From assembly GCA_016792685.1 (NCBI GenBank), contig JAEULQ010000067.1, positions 62,001-126,000 of the forward strand: a stretch of DNA of 64,000 nucleotides. The letters are read 5' to 3'. Both the position numbers and the translations under genes were made by a program. A model generated the notes under the pieces. It was not told where the DNA came from. It saw nothing but the letters and a program-made list of their open reading frames with translations, and searched no databases. This DNA comes from Tabrizicola sp. (GTDB lineage: Bacteria > Pseudomonadota > Alphaproteobacteria > Rhodobacterales > Rhodobacteraceae). Below, in pieces: positions 46,289 through 53,679 of the stretch. Each line of letters begins with the position of its first letter. Position 1 is the stretch's first letter.

Positions 46289-46858
46289 ATGCGCCGCCTG
46301 TTCCGTCTTGTCCTGTTCGTCAGTGTGACCGGCCTTCTCGCGGCTTGCCAGACCGGCGGTCCCGGCAAGGGTCCTGTCGGGGCGGCCGGGGGCGTGACGC
46401 CCAATGCCGTGACCGGCGACCCGATCGAGGTCACGCCGCTTGATGCCCCGCCAGAGGCGGGCGCCGAAGCCCCGGACGAGACGGAGGCTGCCGGTGCGGA
46501 ACGGGCTGCGCCTCAAGTGACGCCCCCGGGCCCGGAGGCCGAGGCCGAACCCGCAGCAGAGGTTGCCCCGCCAGACCCGGCGCCCAAGGCGGACCTGGAA
46601 GAGGTGCCCGAGACGCCCAAGTCGGAACGGCAGCTTGCTTGCGAGAAGAAGAAGGGCGTCTGGTCCAAGATCGGCAAAGGCGACTTGCGGGCCTGTGTCT
46701 TCATGACCAAGGACAGCGGCAAGAGCTGCGACAAGGAAAGCGATTGCGAAGGGGTGTGCCTCGCGCGGTCGCGGACCTGTTCCCCGGCTAAGCCGCTGTT
46801 CGGCTGCAACGAGGTTCTGCAGGACAATGGTGCGCGGGTGACCCTGTGCATCGAGTGA
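46289..46858 (+). CDS. Pro/Ala/Glu-rich lipoprotein with Cys-rich C-terminus
   Basis: 189 residues. The signal peptide ends in the lipobox LLAAC. The middle (about 40-115) is a low-complexity Pro-Glu-Ala spacer. The C-terminus has paired cysteines (QLACEKKKGVW, CVFMTKDSGKSCDKESDCEGVCLARSRTCSPAKPLFGC) that probably form disulfides in the periplasm. It overlaps the next lipoprotein gene by 13 bp. I do not know its function. Confidence 0.7.
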   Translation: MRRLFRLVLFVSVTGLLAACQTGGPGKGPVGAAGGVTPNAVTGDPIEVTPLDAPPEAGAEAPDETEAAGAERAAPQVTPPGPEAEAEPAAEVAPPDPAPKADLEEVPETPKSERQLACEKKKGVWSKIGKGDLRACVFMTKDSGKSCDKESDCEGVCLARSRTCSPAKPLFGCNEVLQDNGARVTLCIE

Positions 46859-47340
46859 TCCTTGCGGCAGTGCTTGCCCTGTCGGCCTGCGCGGTAAAGC
46901 CGACCGGGACAGGATCCTTCCGTCCGTCCGATGCGCCGATCTGGTCGTCGGCAGGCTTGCAGCCCGGTCAACTGGCCGGGGTCTGGCAGCAGGTGGCAGC
47001 CTTCCAGTCTGGTGCTGCCGACTGTCCCGCCGGGCAGATCGACATCCAGCCCGCGGCCGGGGGGCTGAGCCTTGACGGCAATCTCTGCCTGAACGGTGTG
47101 GTCCAGCGGATATCCGGTCTGGCCAAACCCATCGGCCCCGGTCGGCTGGGCATCAAGGGGCAGGAAGACTGGTGGGTGCTCTGGGTGGATTCGGGCTATC
47201 GGACCATGGCCATCGGCACACCGTCCGGGCGCTTCGGCTTTGTCCTGGATCGCGGGCCGATCCCGGCAGACCGGCTTGAAGCCGCGCGCGAGATCTTCGA
47301 CTTCAACAGCTACGCCGTGGGGGCGCTGCGGGCATTCTAG
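46846..47340 (+). CDS. Lipocalin-like lipoprotein
   Basis: 164 residues starting with GTG. The lipobox LALSAC follows a short signal. LQPGQLAGVWQQVAAF resembles the first lipocalin strand (GxW), with WWVLWVDSGYRTMAIGTPSGRFGFVLDR later on, as in apolipoprotein D/Blc-like proteins. It is translationally coupled to the preceding lipoprotein. Confidence 0.65.
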   Translation: MHRVILAAVLALSACAVKPTGTGSFRPSDAPIWSSAGLQPGQLAGVWQQVAAFQSGAADCPAGQIDIQPAAGGLSLDGNLCLNGVVQRISGLAKPIGPGRLGIKGQEDWWVLWVDSGYRTMAIGTPSGRFGFVLDRGPIPADRLEAAREIFDFNSYAVGALRAF

Positions 47341-47418
47341 CCCCCGACACGTCGCTGCGTTCATGTGATTTGCGCGGTGCGGTTCGACAGGAAGCGCATT
47401 CGCCTGAAGACGGGTCGT

Positions 47419-48276
47419 CTATCGCACGCGTTCGATCAGGCCCTGAAGGTGGTCCACGATGTCGCGCGCGCCGATTTCTGCCTCGCGGACCAGCAGGTCG
47501 AAATGCTGGGTGATGGTCTCGACCCGCGCGCTGTCGCGGAAGGCGAGGTAGTGGCGGCCCAGGTACACAACGGCGAGAAGCGGCCCGAAGACCGTGATGG
47601 GGGCCGAGAAGAGCTTGCGCGCGTCAAAGAGGCAAAGCCGGAGCGAGGGATAAAGCTGGGCGCAAAGCCGCTTCAGGTGGTCAAGCTGCGCAAGGCGGAT
47701 TTCGGCGGACAGGCCCTCGTAATAGCCCGAGGCGGTGGCGAAAGCGGTCAGTTCGTGCAGGGGCAGGGCGATCTCGTAGTCTGACCCCGCGCCGCGCATC
47801 CATTTCAGCCGGTCCTCGAAGGCCCCGATCGCCTGTTCGGCGGTACGGCCAAGCTGGGGGGTATATTCCCATTCGACCATGGCGCGCGTCTTCAGCATGT
47901 CGGGCAGCGTCGCCGGGACATGGCGGATCTTGTAGCCGGCCGCTTCCTGGTGCCAGCCGAAGATGCGTTCGTCGATCAGGGCCCGGGGGGCCTCGGTCAG
48001 CGAAAGCGAGGCGGCGAGGAGGTCGGCAATGGGTTCGGGGCGCCCGGAAAGGCCAAGAAGCCAGTCGGCGCTGATCCCCAGGGCACGGGCGCAATCGGCA
48101 GCGAGCTGGGCATTGGGCAACCGTGTGCCGGGCTGGAGCAGCGCCGAGATCGTGGACCGGTCGACCCCGGTCTGCCGCGCGAGTTCGGCCTGGCTGACCT
48201 TGCGGCTGGCCATGGCCTCGGCGAGCCGGGTCCGGAACACCGGGGCGCGATCCCGTTTGTCGATTTTTTCCATCAT
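47419..48276 (-). CDS. Xre-family transcriptional regulator
   Basis: 285 residues. The N-terminal Cro/C1 HTH (about 15-70) reads RLAEAMASRKVSQAELARQTGVDRSTISALLQPGTRLPNAQLAADCARALGISADWLLG. A C-terminal domain of about 200 residues is without a recognised motif. It diverges from a fatty acid desaturase gene, with direct repeats between, so it probably regulates it. TATAAA ends 8 bp before the start codon, so the mRNA may be leaderless. Confidence 0.8.
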   Translation of the reverse strand: MMEKIDKRDRAPVFRTRLAEAMASRKVSQAELARQTGVDRSTISALLQPGTRLPNAQLAADCARALGISADWLLGLSGRPEPIADLLAASLSLTEAPRALIDERIFGWHQEAAGYKIRHVPATLPDMLKTRAMVEWEYTPQLGRTAEQAIGAFEDRLKWMRGAGSDYEIALPLHELTAFATASGYYEGLSAEIRLAQLDHLKRLCAQLYPSLRLCLFDARKLFSAPITVFGPLLAVVYLGRHYLAFRDSARVETITQHFDLLVREAEIGARDIVDHLQGLIERVR

Positions 48277-48304
48277 AGTTCGACTTTATACAGCAATAGT
48301 TGGA
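48275..48304. promoter_or_regulatory. Direct repeats, candidate Xre operator
   Basis: ATAGTTCGA (48275-48283) and ATAGTTGGA (48296-48304) are 21 bp apart, two helical turns, in an AT-rich patch between the Xre and desaturase genes. The left copy overlaps the Xre start region. Confidence 0.45.
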
Positions 48305-48384
48305 TTAAGTTTACAATATCCCAAATTCACGGCAGATGGCGGATTTGCTACCGTCACGCAGAATTTATCCTGTCGAGGACCATC

Positions 48385-49299
48385 TTGCCGACCGATACCC
48401 GGACCATCGAATGGCCCACCCTGTTCATCTTCGCTGCAACCTACGCCCTTTGGGCGCTTGCCACGACCGTTCTCTGGGGCCTTTCCCCGACGCTGGCGGT
48501 GCTGGTCGCCGCCCTTGCCATCGGACAGTACTCCTCGCTGACCCATGAGGTGCTGCACGGCCATCCCCTGCCATCGCAGACCCTGTCCGAAGCGCTGGTC
48601 TTTCCAGGCCTGACGGTTTTCGTGCCCTACCTGCGTTTCAGGGACCTGCATCTGCAGCATCATTTCGACCCCAACCTGACCGACCCCTACGACGACCCGG
48701 AGTCCAACTACATGGACCCAGAGGTCTGGGCGCGGCTGACACGTCCGATGCAGATGCTGCTGCGCTTCAACAATACGCTTTTCGGGAGGATGCTGGTCGG
48801 ACCGGCGATCTCGATCTGGGCGTTGCTGAAGGGCGATGCGCAGGCCATCGCCAGGGGCGACCGCCGCGTGGCGCTGGGCTGGGGGCTGCATGCGCTGGGG
48901 ATGATACCGGTCGGGCTTTGGCTCTGGGCTGTCGGGTCGATGCCGGTCTGGGCCTATCTGCTTGCGGCCTATCTGGGGTGGAGCCTCCTGAAGATCCGCA
49001 CCTATCTGGAACACCGCGCCCATGAAGCTGCGCGGGCCCGCACGGTCGTGATCGAAAGCCGGGGTCCATTGTCGCTGTTGTTCCTGAACAACAACTTCCA
49101 TGTCGTGCACCACATGCACCCCACGGTGGCCTGGTATGCGCTGCCCGCGCTCTACCGGTCGCGGCGCGACCATTACCTGCGCCGCAACGACTCCTACGTC
49201 TATCGCAGCTATACCGAGATATTCCGGCGTCACCTCTTCCGCGCCAAGGACCCGGTGCCGCATCCGATCTGGCCGGTGCAGAAGTCCGGCTCGGATTGA
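48385..49299 (+). CDS. Membrane fatty acid desaturase
   Basis: 304-residue di-iron membrane enzyme. The three His boxes are THEVLHGHP, RDLHLQHHFD and NNFHVVHHMHP, with hydrophobic helices between. It introduces a double bond (or hydroxyl) into an acyl chain or related lipid. The start is TTG at 48385 because GAGGA lies 5 nt upstream and no ATG fits. It is probably controlled by the divergent Xre regulator. Confidence 0.87.
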   Translation: MPTDTRTIEWPTLFIFAATYALWALATTVLWGLSPTLAVLVAALAIGQYSSLTHEVLHGHPLPSQTLSEALVFPGLTVFVPYLRFRDLHLQHHFDPNLTDPYDDPESNYMDPEVWARLTRPMQMLLRFNNTLFGRMLVGPAISIWALLKGDAQAIARGDRRVALGWGLHALGMIPVGLWLWAVGSMPVWAYLLAAYLGWSLLKIRTYLEHRAHEAARARTVVIESRGPLSLLFLNNNFHVVHHMHPTVAWYALPALYRSRRDHYLRRNDSYVYRSYTEIFRRHLFRAKDPVPHPIWPVQKSGSD

Positions 49300-49348
49300 C
49301 GACCCGGCGGCCGCTGCCAATAGTGGCACGGCAGTCGAGGAGGTCAGA

Positions 49349-50335
49349 ATGGGCAAGGATGTCGGGGAAGCGTTGCCGGATGCGGGCTTTCGGCGCGAGA
49401 CGTTGCGGGGTTCGTACTTCGAGTCGAGCTATGCCGGGGCCTTGTCCTTCTTTCGCCGGAAATACAGCCGCGATCTGGCGGGTGTCGATGTCGCGGTGAC
49501 CGGCATTCCGCTGGACCTGACCGTCTCGAACCGCCCCGGGACCCGGTTCGGCCCCGAAGCCATCCGCAAGGCCAGCGCTCAGCATGCCTGGGGACCGATC
49601 TGGCCCTGGAGGTTCGACCCGTTCGATACGTTGGCCTGCGTCGACTATGGCGATTGCGCTTTTGACTGGGGCGCGCCGCTGGAGATTCCGGCGGCTATCA
49701 CGGCGCATGTGGCCGAGATCCTGGCGGCTGGGGCATCGACCCTTGTGCTGGGCGGCGACCATTTCATCACCTATCCGATCCTGCGCGCCTATGCCGCGAA
49801 GCATGGGCCGCTGGCCATCGTCCAGTTCGACGCGCATCGCGATGTCGAGGAGGGCGCGGCGGGACGGCTCGATCACGGGGCGATGTTCACCTATGCGGTC
49901 AACGAAGGGTTGGTCGATCCCAAGCGTTCGGTCCAGGTCGGGATCCGGACCTGCTTCAATGGCGAGAAGAGCCACGGGATGACGATCCTGCATGCCGACG
50001 AGGTGCAGCGGATGTCGGCCGAAGACGTGGCTGCGGTGATCCGCAAGGCGGTAGGCACCGGGCCTGCCTATCTCACCTTCGACATCGACTGCCTTGATCC
50101 CTCGGCCGCGCCGGGCACAGGAACGCCGGTCCCGGGCGGACTGTCGAGCTATCAGGCCCTGGCAATCCTGCGGGCGATGCGGGGGATGGACTTCGCGGGG
50201 ATGGATGTGGTCGAGGTCTCGCCACCCTATGACCATGCCGAGATGACGGCCAATGCGGCGGCGATCATCGCGATCGAGCTTTTGTGCCTCAAGGCCTATG
50301 CCCGCGGGGCAAAGCCAACCGCCGTACCGGTCTGA
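49349..50335 (+). CDS. speB: Agmatinase / ureohydrolase family enzyme
   Basis: 328-residue Mn-dependent ureohydrolase. Metal ligands are LVLGGDHFITYP, VQFDAHRDVE and YLTFDIDCLDPSAAPGTGTPVPGG; C-terminal DVVEVSPPYDHAEMTA. The conserved second metal motif DAHxD is intact. Agmatine is the usual substrate, although guanidinobutyrate or other guanidino compounds are handled by close relatives. GAGGAGG precedes the ATG at 49349. Confidence 0.87.
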   Translation: MGKDVGEALPDAGFRRETLRGSYFESSYAGALSFFRRKYSRDLAGVDVAVTGIPLDLTVSNRPGTRFGPEAIRKASAQHAWGPIWPWRFDPFDTLACVDYGDCAFDWGAPLEIPAAITAHVAEILAAGASTLVLGGDHFITYPILRAYAAKHGPLAIVQFDAHRDVEEGAAGRLDHGAMFTYAVNEGLVDPKRSVQVGIRTCFNGEKSHGMTILHADEVQRMSAEDVAAVIRKAVGTGPAYLTFDIDCLDPSAAPGTGTPVPGGLSSYQALAILRAMRGMDFAGMDVVEVSPPYDHAEMTANAAAIIAIELLCLKAYARGAKPTAVPV

Positions 50336-50360
50336 AACCTGGCCGCTCATTGCAGGACGG

Positions 50361-50376
50361 CGTCGTCTCGACGACG
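50361..50376. terminator. Hairpin between convergent agmatinase and NUDIX genes
   Basis: CGTCGT-CTCG-ACGACG, a 6-bp perfect stem with a tetraloop in the 57-bp gap. It is a plausible bidirectional terminator. Confidence 0.45.
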
Positions 50377-50392
50377 GCCTCGCCGGGCGTAG

Positions 50393-51001
50393 TCAGACGA
50401 TGCGTCGGAACTGCGGCGTGTCGGTGGAATTGTCGAAGAAAGGCACGCCCGGCTGATCGCCACCCGTCACCAGGGCGGCGACTTCGGCCAGGACCACCTC
50501 GGTGATGAACGGCAGGTCCAGCGCGCGGGCCTCGGGCAGAGGCAGCCAGCGCAGGTGCTGCAACTCTCCCGAGGCGGCGGCGAAATCCTCGCGGTTGCCG
50601 TCGAGCCCGGAGGCATGGGCCAGGAAGAACCGCGCGTCAAAGCGGCGGGTCCGGCCCGGCGGCGTGATCGCGCGGAAGAAAAAGCGCAGCGCGGGTCCGG
50701 CCATAAGCGCCAGGTTCAATCCGGTTTCCTCGGTCAACTCGCGCAGGGCGGCGGCCACAAGGACCTCGGGTCCGGGGGCATCCTCCGGGACCAGAAGAGC
50801 GAGCCTGCGCAGACAGACGTCGGTCAGGAAACCCGGGCGGGGTTGGCCGTGGTCCTCGGCATCGACACCGCCGCCGGGGAAGACGAATTTCGAGGGCATG
50901 AAGGCCGCACCGGCGCCGCGTTGTCCCATGAGCACTTCGGGACCTCCGGCACCCTCGCGCCAGAGCACGACAGTAGCGGCCGGGCGGATCGGTTCAGTCA
51001 T
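50393..51001 (-). CDS. NUDIX hydrolase
   Basis: 202 residues. The NUDIX box is split by an insertion: VFPGGGVDAEDHG with AAALRELTEETGLNL (REx2EExGL-type) some 35 residues later, as in the NUDT7/19-like CoA-pyrophosphatase group. It hydrolyses a nucleoside diphosphate derivative of unknown identity. The start at 51001 overlaps the DUF983 gene end by 8 bp. Confidence 0.85.
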   Translation of the reverse strand: MTEPIRPAATVVLWREGAGGPEVLMGQRGAGAAFMPSKFVFPGGGVDAEDHGQPRPGFLTDVCLRRLALLVPEDAPGPEVLVAAALRELTEETGLNLALMAGPALRFFFRAITPPGRTRRFDARFFLAHASGLDGNREDFAAASGELQHLRWLPLPEARALDLPFITEVVLAEVAALVTGGDQPGVPFFDNSTDTPQFRRIV

Positions 51002-51401
51002 GCGGCTGCGCGCCGAAGCCATGCATCCGGTTGGCCCATTGCAGGGCCACCATCGCCCCCTTCAGGCGGGGCAGAAGATAAAGCGACAAGGCCACCGTCC
51101 CGACCGTGAACCCCACGGCAAGAACCATCGGCTCGGGGCGCCACTTGGTGTAGGTGAAAAGCAGGATCGGCGCGAGCAGGTGTCCGACGATCAAGATCGT
51201 CAGATAGGCCGGGCCGTCATCCGCCCGCTGGTGGTGCAGATCCTCGCCACAGGCCGGGCAGGCGTCGCGCACCTTGAGATAGCCGCTGAACATCGACCCC
51301 GCGCCGCAGTTCGGGCAGCGCCGCCGCCAGCCGCGCAGAAGCGCGGGCTTCAGCGGACGGTCTTCGGTGTCGTGGTGGGAATGGCTAACGGTCATCGTCA
51401 T
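50994..51401 (-). CDS. DUF983 membrane protein
   Basis: 135 residues. Two zinc-ribbon-like Cys pairs (RRCPNCGAGSMF, DACPACGEDLHH) are followed by two transmembrane helices (YLTILIVGHLLAPILLF and MVLAVGFTVGTVALSLYLL). Function unknown. The start at 51401 has AAGGA upstream. It is translated just ahead of the NUDIX gene, with which it is paired in many alphaproteobacteria. Confidence 0.82.
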   Translation of the reverse strand: MTMTVSHSHHDTEDRPLKPALLRGWRRRCPNCGAGSMFSGYLKVRDACPACGEDLHHQRADDGPAYLTILIVGHLLAPILLFTYTKWRPEPMVLAVGFTVGTVALSLYLLPRLKGAMVALQWANRMHGFGAQPHD

Positions 51402-51500
51402 CAACAGCGGTCCTTTGCGCCGGGCCTTCGGGCCGGGCGAGGCGGAACATAGCCGCAGGCCGAGGCCTTTCACAGGGGAAAGACCGGGCTGTGTCGGGAT

Positions 51501-51518
51501 GTCGCGAATATCCGCGAC
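51501..51518. promoter_or_regulatory. Palindrome upstream of the EF-hand gene
   Basis: GTCGCG-N6-CGCGAC in the 187-bp divergent region between DUF983 and the EF-hand gene. It could be an operator or part of a promoter; no assignment is possible. Confidence 0.3.
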
Positions 51519-51588
51519 GGAAACCGGCGGCCCGACCGTGTGAGAGGCAGATGGGTCGGCAATGCGACCCCGCATCAAGGAGATGGAA

Positions 51589-52101
51589 ATGTCTGCATCG
51601 AAGAAATCCGCGATTGCCGGTCTGGCGCTGATGGCCGCACTTCTGGGCACTGCGGCGCTGGCCGAAAAGGGCGGCATGGGCGGTATGGGTGGCATGGGCG
51701 ACGGCGAGGGTCGCGGCGCCATGATGATGGAAATGTTCGACGCCATGGATGCCGACAAGGATGGCAAGCTGAGCCTCGCCGAGATGGAAGCGCATCGCGC
51801 GGCCGAGTTCGCCGCCGCTGACACCAATGGCGACGGGGCGCTGAGCGCCGACGAGCTTTCGGCCCGCTCTCTGGCGCGGTTCCAGGAAAAGCAGGCGGAG
51901 CGCACGCAGCACATGCTCGACAACATGGACAATGACGGCAATGGCAGCCTGTCGGAAGACGAGCTGGGCGAAGGGCCGGGTCAGCGGCATTTCGCGCGGC
52001 TCGACACGGACAATGACGGAGCGATCTCGAAAGAGGAGATCGAGGCCGGCATGAAGCACCGCAAGAAGCGTGGCCACGGCTGGGGCATGGGCGACAACTG
52101 A
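51589..52101 (+). CDS. Periplasmic EF-hand calcium-binding protein
   Basis: 170 residues with a signal peptide (AIAGLALMAALLGTAALA). Four EF-hand loops are at residues 54-65, 78-89, 114-125 and 139-150 (for example DADKDGKLSLAE, DTNGDGALSADE). It has a Gly/Met-rich linker after the signal and a His/Lys-rich tail. The start at 51589 has AAGGAG 6 nt upstream. It lies 102 bp upstream of an ECF sigma factor gene in the same direction, so it may be a target or sensor of that system. Confidence 0.85.
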   Translation: MSASKKSAIAGLALMAALLGTAALAEKGGMGGMGGMGDGEGRGAMMMEMFDAMDADKDGKLSLAEMEAHRAAEFAAADTNGDGALSADELSARSLARFQEKQAERTQHMLDNMDNDGNGSLSEDELGEGPGQRHFARLDTDNDGAISKEEIEAGMKHRKKRGHGWGMGDN

Positions 52102-52144
52102 GCCTGTGCTGCAGAACCCGCCTGGGTTTGAATTCCAGGTGGTC

Positions 52145-52185
52145 GCCTGTCCGGCAAAACCAGTTTCCACTTTTGTCGGGCAGGC
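52145..52185 (+). terminator. Long hairpin between the EF-hand and sigma-factor genes
   Basis: GCCTGTCCGGCAAAA and TTTTGTCGGGCAGGC pair over 15 positions (two G-U) around an 11-nt loop. It ends 18 bp before the sigma factor start. It may attenuate read-through or fold into the sigma mRNA leader. Confidence 0.6.
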
Positions 52186-52203
52186 TCTATTGCAGTTCGT
52201 GGG

Positions 52204-52812
52204 ATGACAATGGCCTTCGATGCAAGTGGTGATACCTCGGACGAGGCGCTGATGGTGCTCTATGCCAATGGAGACCGGTATGCGGCGCTTGCCTTGACGC
52301 AGCGCATCACCCCTCGCGTCCTGGCCTATGCCTCGCGTCTCCTAGGGGGGGATCGGGCCGAGGCCGAGGATGTGGCGCAGGAAACCATGCTTCGGCTGTG
52401 GAAGGTTGCCCCGAACTGGCGGCAAGGCGAAACCAAGGTGACGACCTGGGCCTACCGGGTCGCGACAAACCTTTGCATCGACCGGCAGCGTGCCCGGGGA
52501 CGCAAGCGCCAGCTGGCGCTGGAGGACGCACCGGAGATCGCGGATGGCGCGCCGGGGGCGGAAGGTCAGTTGATTGACCGTGGCCGCCTTGTCGCCCTTG
52601 AGGCGGCATTGGCCGAACTTCCCGACCGGCAGCGTCAGGCTGTTGTTTTGCGGCATCTGGAAGGGATGACGAACCCCGAAATTGCGGCGATCATGGAGAT
52701 CGGGGTCGAAGCGGTGGAAATCCTGACCGCGCGCGGCAAACGCGCGCTGTCGGCCATTCTGGCGGGCCGGAAGGAGGCCCTTGGCTATGAGGATGACGGG
52801 CATGCAGGATGA
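52204..52812 (+). CDS. ECF-type RNA polymerase sigma factor
   Basis: 202 residues. The sigma-2 region is RVLAYASRLLGGDRAEAEDVAQETMLRLWKVAPNWR with TWAYRVATNLCIDRQRARGRK. The sigma-4 region is LPDRQRQAVVLRHLEGMTNPEIAAIMEIGVEAVEILTARGKRALSAIL. It likely recruits polymerase to stress promoters, including its own operon. Its end overlaps the next small gene, a putative membrane-bound anti-sigma factor. Confidence 0.9.
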   Translation: MTMAFDASGDTSDEALMVLYANGDRYAALALTQRITPRVLAYASRLLGGDRAEAEDVAQETMLRLWKVAPNWRQGETKVTTWAYRVATNLCIDRQRARGRKRQLALEDAPEIADGAPGAEGQLIDRGRLVALEAALAELPDRQRQAVVLRHLEGMTNPEIAAIMEIGVEAVEILTARGKRALSAILAGRKEALGYEDDGHAG

Positions 52813-53140
52813 TGACCTTGACCGCCTGTTGGCGGAGGCTGCGAAACACCCCCCCGTGCCGTCGGCGGCCTTGATGGAACGGGTGCTGGCCGACGGACTG
52901 GCCCTGCAACCTGCGGCTCCGGGATTACGCCCGGCGGTGGCTCCGTCGCGCCCTGGTCTTCTGTCACGGCTGGCCGCCGTCTTCGGCGGGCCGCCTGCGC
53001 TGGCGGGCCTTGGCACGGCCGCCGTCTTCGGACTGGCGCTGGGTTACCTCAGCCCCTCGACCCTGGATTACCTGACGGGCGCTACGGCCGAGGCCGCCGA
53101 ATTCTTCCCCGAGGCCGATTTTCTGACGACGGAAGGCTGA
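52787..53140 (+). CDS. Putative membrane-anchored anti-sigma factor
   Basis: 117 residues. A cytosolic N-terminal part (DDDLDRLLAEAAKHPPVPSAALMERVLADGLA) and one transmembrane helix (LAGLGTAAVFGLALGYL) are followed by a short periplasmic tail. It overlaps the sigma gene. This position and topology suggest an anti-sigma factor, though no ZAS or other known motif is visible. The start is chosen for AAGGAGG 9 nt upstream of 52787. Confidence 0.55.
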   Translation: MRMTGMQDDDLDRLLAEAAKHPPVPSAALMERVLADGLALQPAAPGLRPAVAPSRPGLLSRLAAVFGGPPALAGLGTAAVFGLALGYLSPSTLDYLTGATAEAAEFFPEADFLTTEG

Positions 53141-53145
53141 TCCCG

Positions 53146-53643
53146 ATGAGCGACCCCCAGACCCCTGTCCCGGTTCCGACCCCTGCGGCCACGACCTCGC
53201 GAGGGGTGAAGATCGCGCTGGCGATATCGGTCGCGCTGAACCTCGCCGTCGCCGGGCTGGTGCTGGGCGCCAGGCTGGGGGACGGTCCGTCGCGTGGCAT
53301 GCCGCGAGACATGTCCTTCGGCCCCTTCAGCGAGGCCCTGAGCGACAGTGACCGCCGCGCGCTGCGCCGGGCGCTGATGGACCGCGTCGGCGAATTCCGC
53401 ACCTCACGCGAGGCGGCGCGTGCCGAGTTCGAGACGCTGCTTGCCAGCCTGCGCGCCGAACCTTTTGACCCCGAGGCGATGAAATCCGCGCTGGCAGCGC
53501 TTGAGGCCCGCAATGCCGAGAGGCTGGAGCTTGGCCGCAGCCTGATCGAGACGCGGCTGCTGGAGATGACGTCCGAGGAACGCCAGGCCTTCGCGGACCG
53601 CCTGGAGCGCGGTTTGCGGCGGGGGGGCCGGAACGGCGACTGA
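53146..53643 (+). CDS. Periplasmic heavy-metal-sensor-like protein (Spy/CnrX family)
   Basis: 165 residues. An N-terminal anchor (KIALAISVALNLAVAGLVLGARL) precedes a helical periplasmic domain with LSDSDRRALRRALMDRVGEFRTSREAARAEFETLLASLRAEPFD and LLEMTSEERQAFADRLERGL, the pattern of CpxP/Spy/CnrX proteins. It follows the anti-sigma gene by 5 bp. It probably modulates release of the sigma factor in response to an envelope signal. Confidence 0.75.
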   Translation: MSDPQTPVPVPTPAATTSRGVKIALAISVALNLAVAGLVLGARLGDGPSRGMPRDMSFGPFSEALSDSDRRALRRALMDRVGEFRTSREAARAEFETLLASLRAEPFDPEAMKSALAALEARNAERLELGRSLIETRLLEMTSEERQAFADRLERGLRRGGRNGD

Positions 53644-53679
53644 CGAGGGTCCGGGTTGAATGTGTCGACCCCCGGAATT

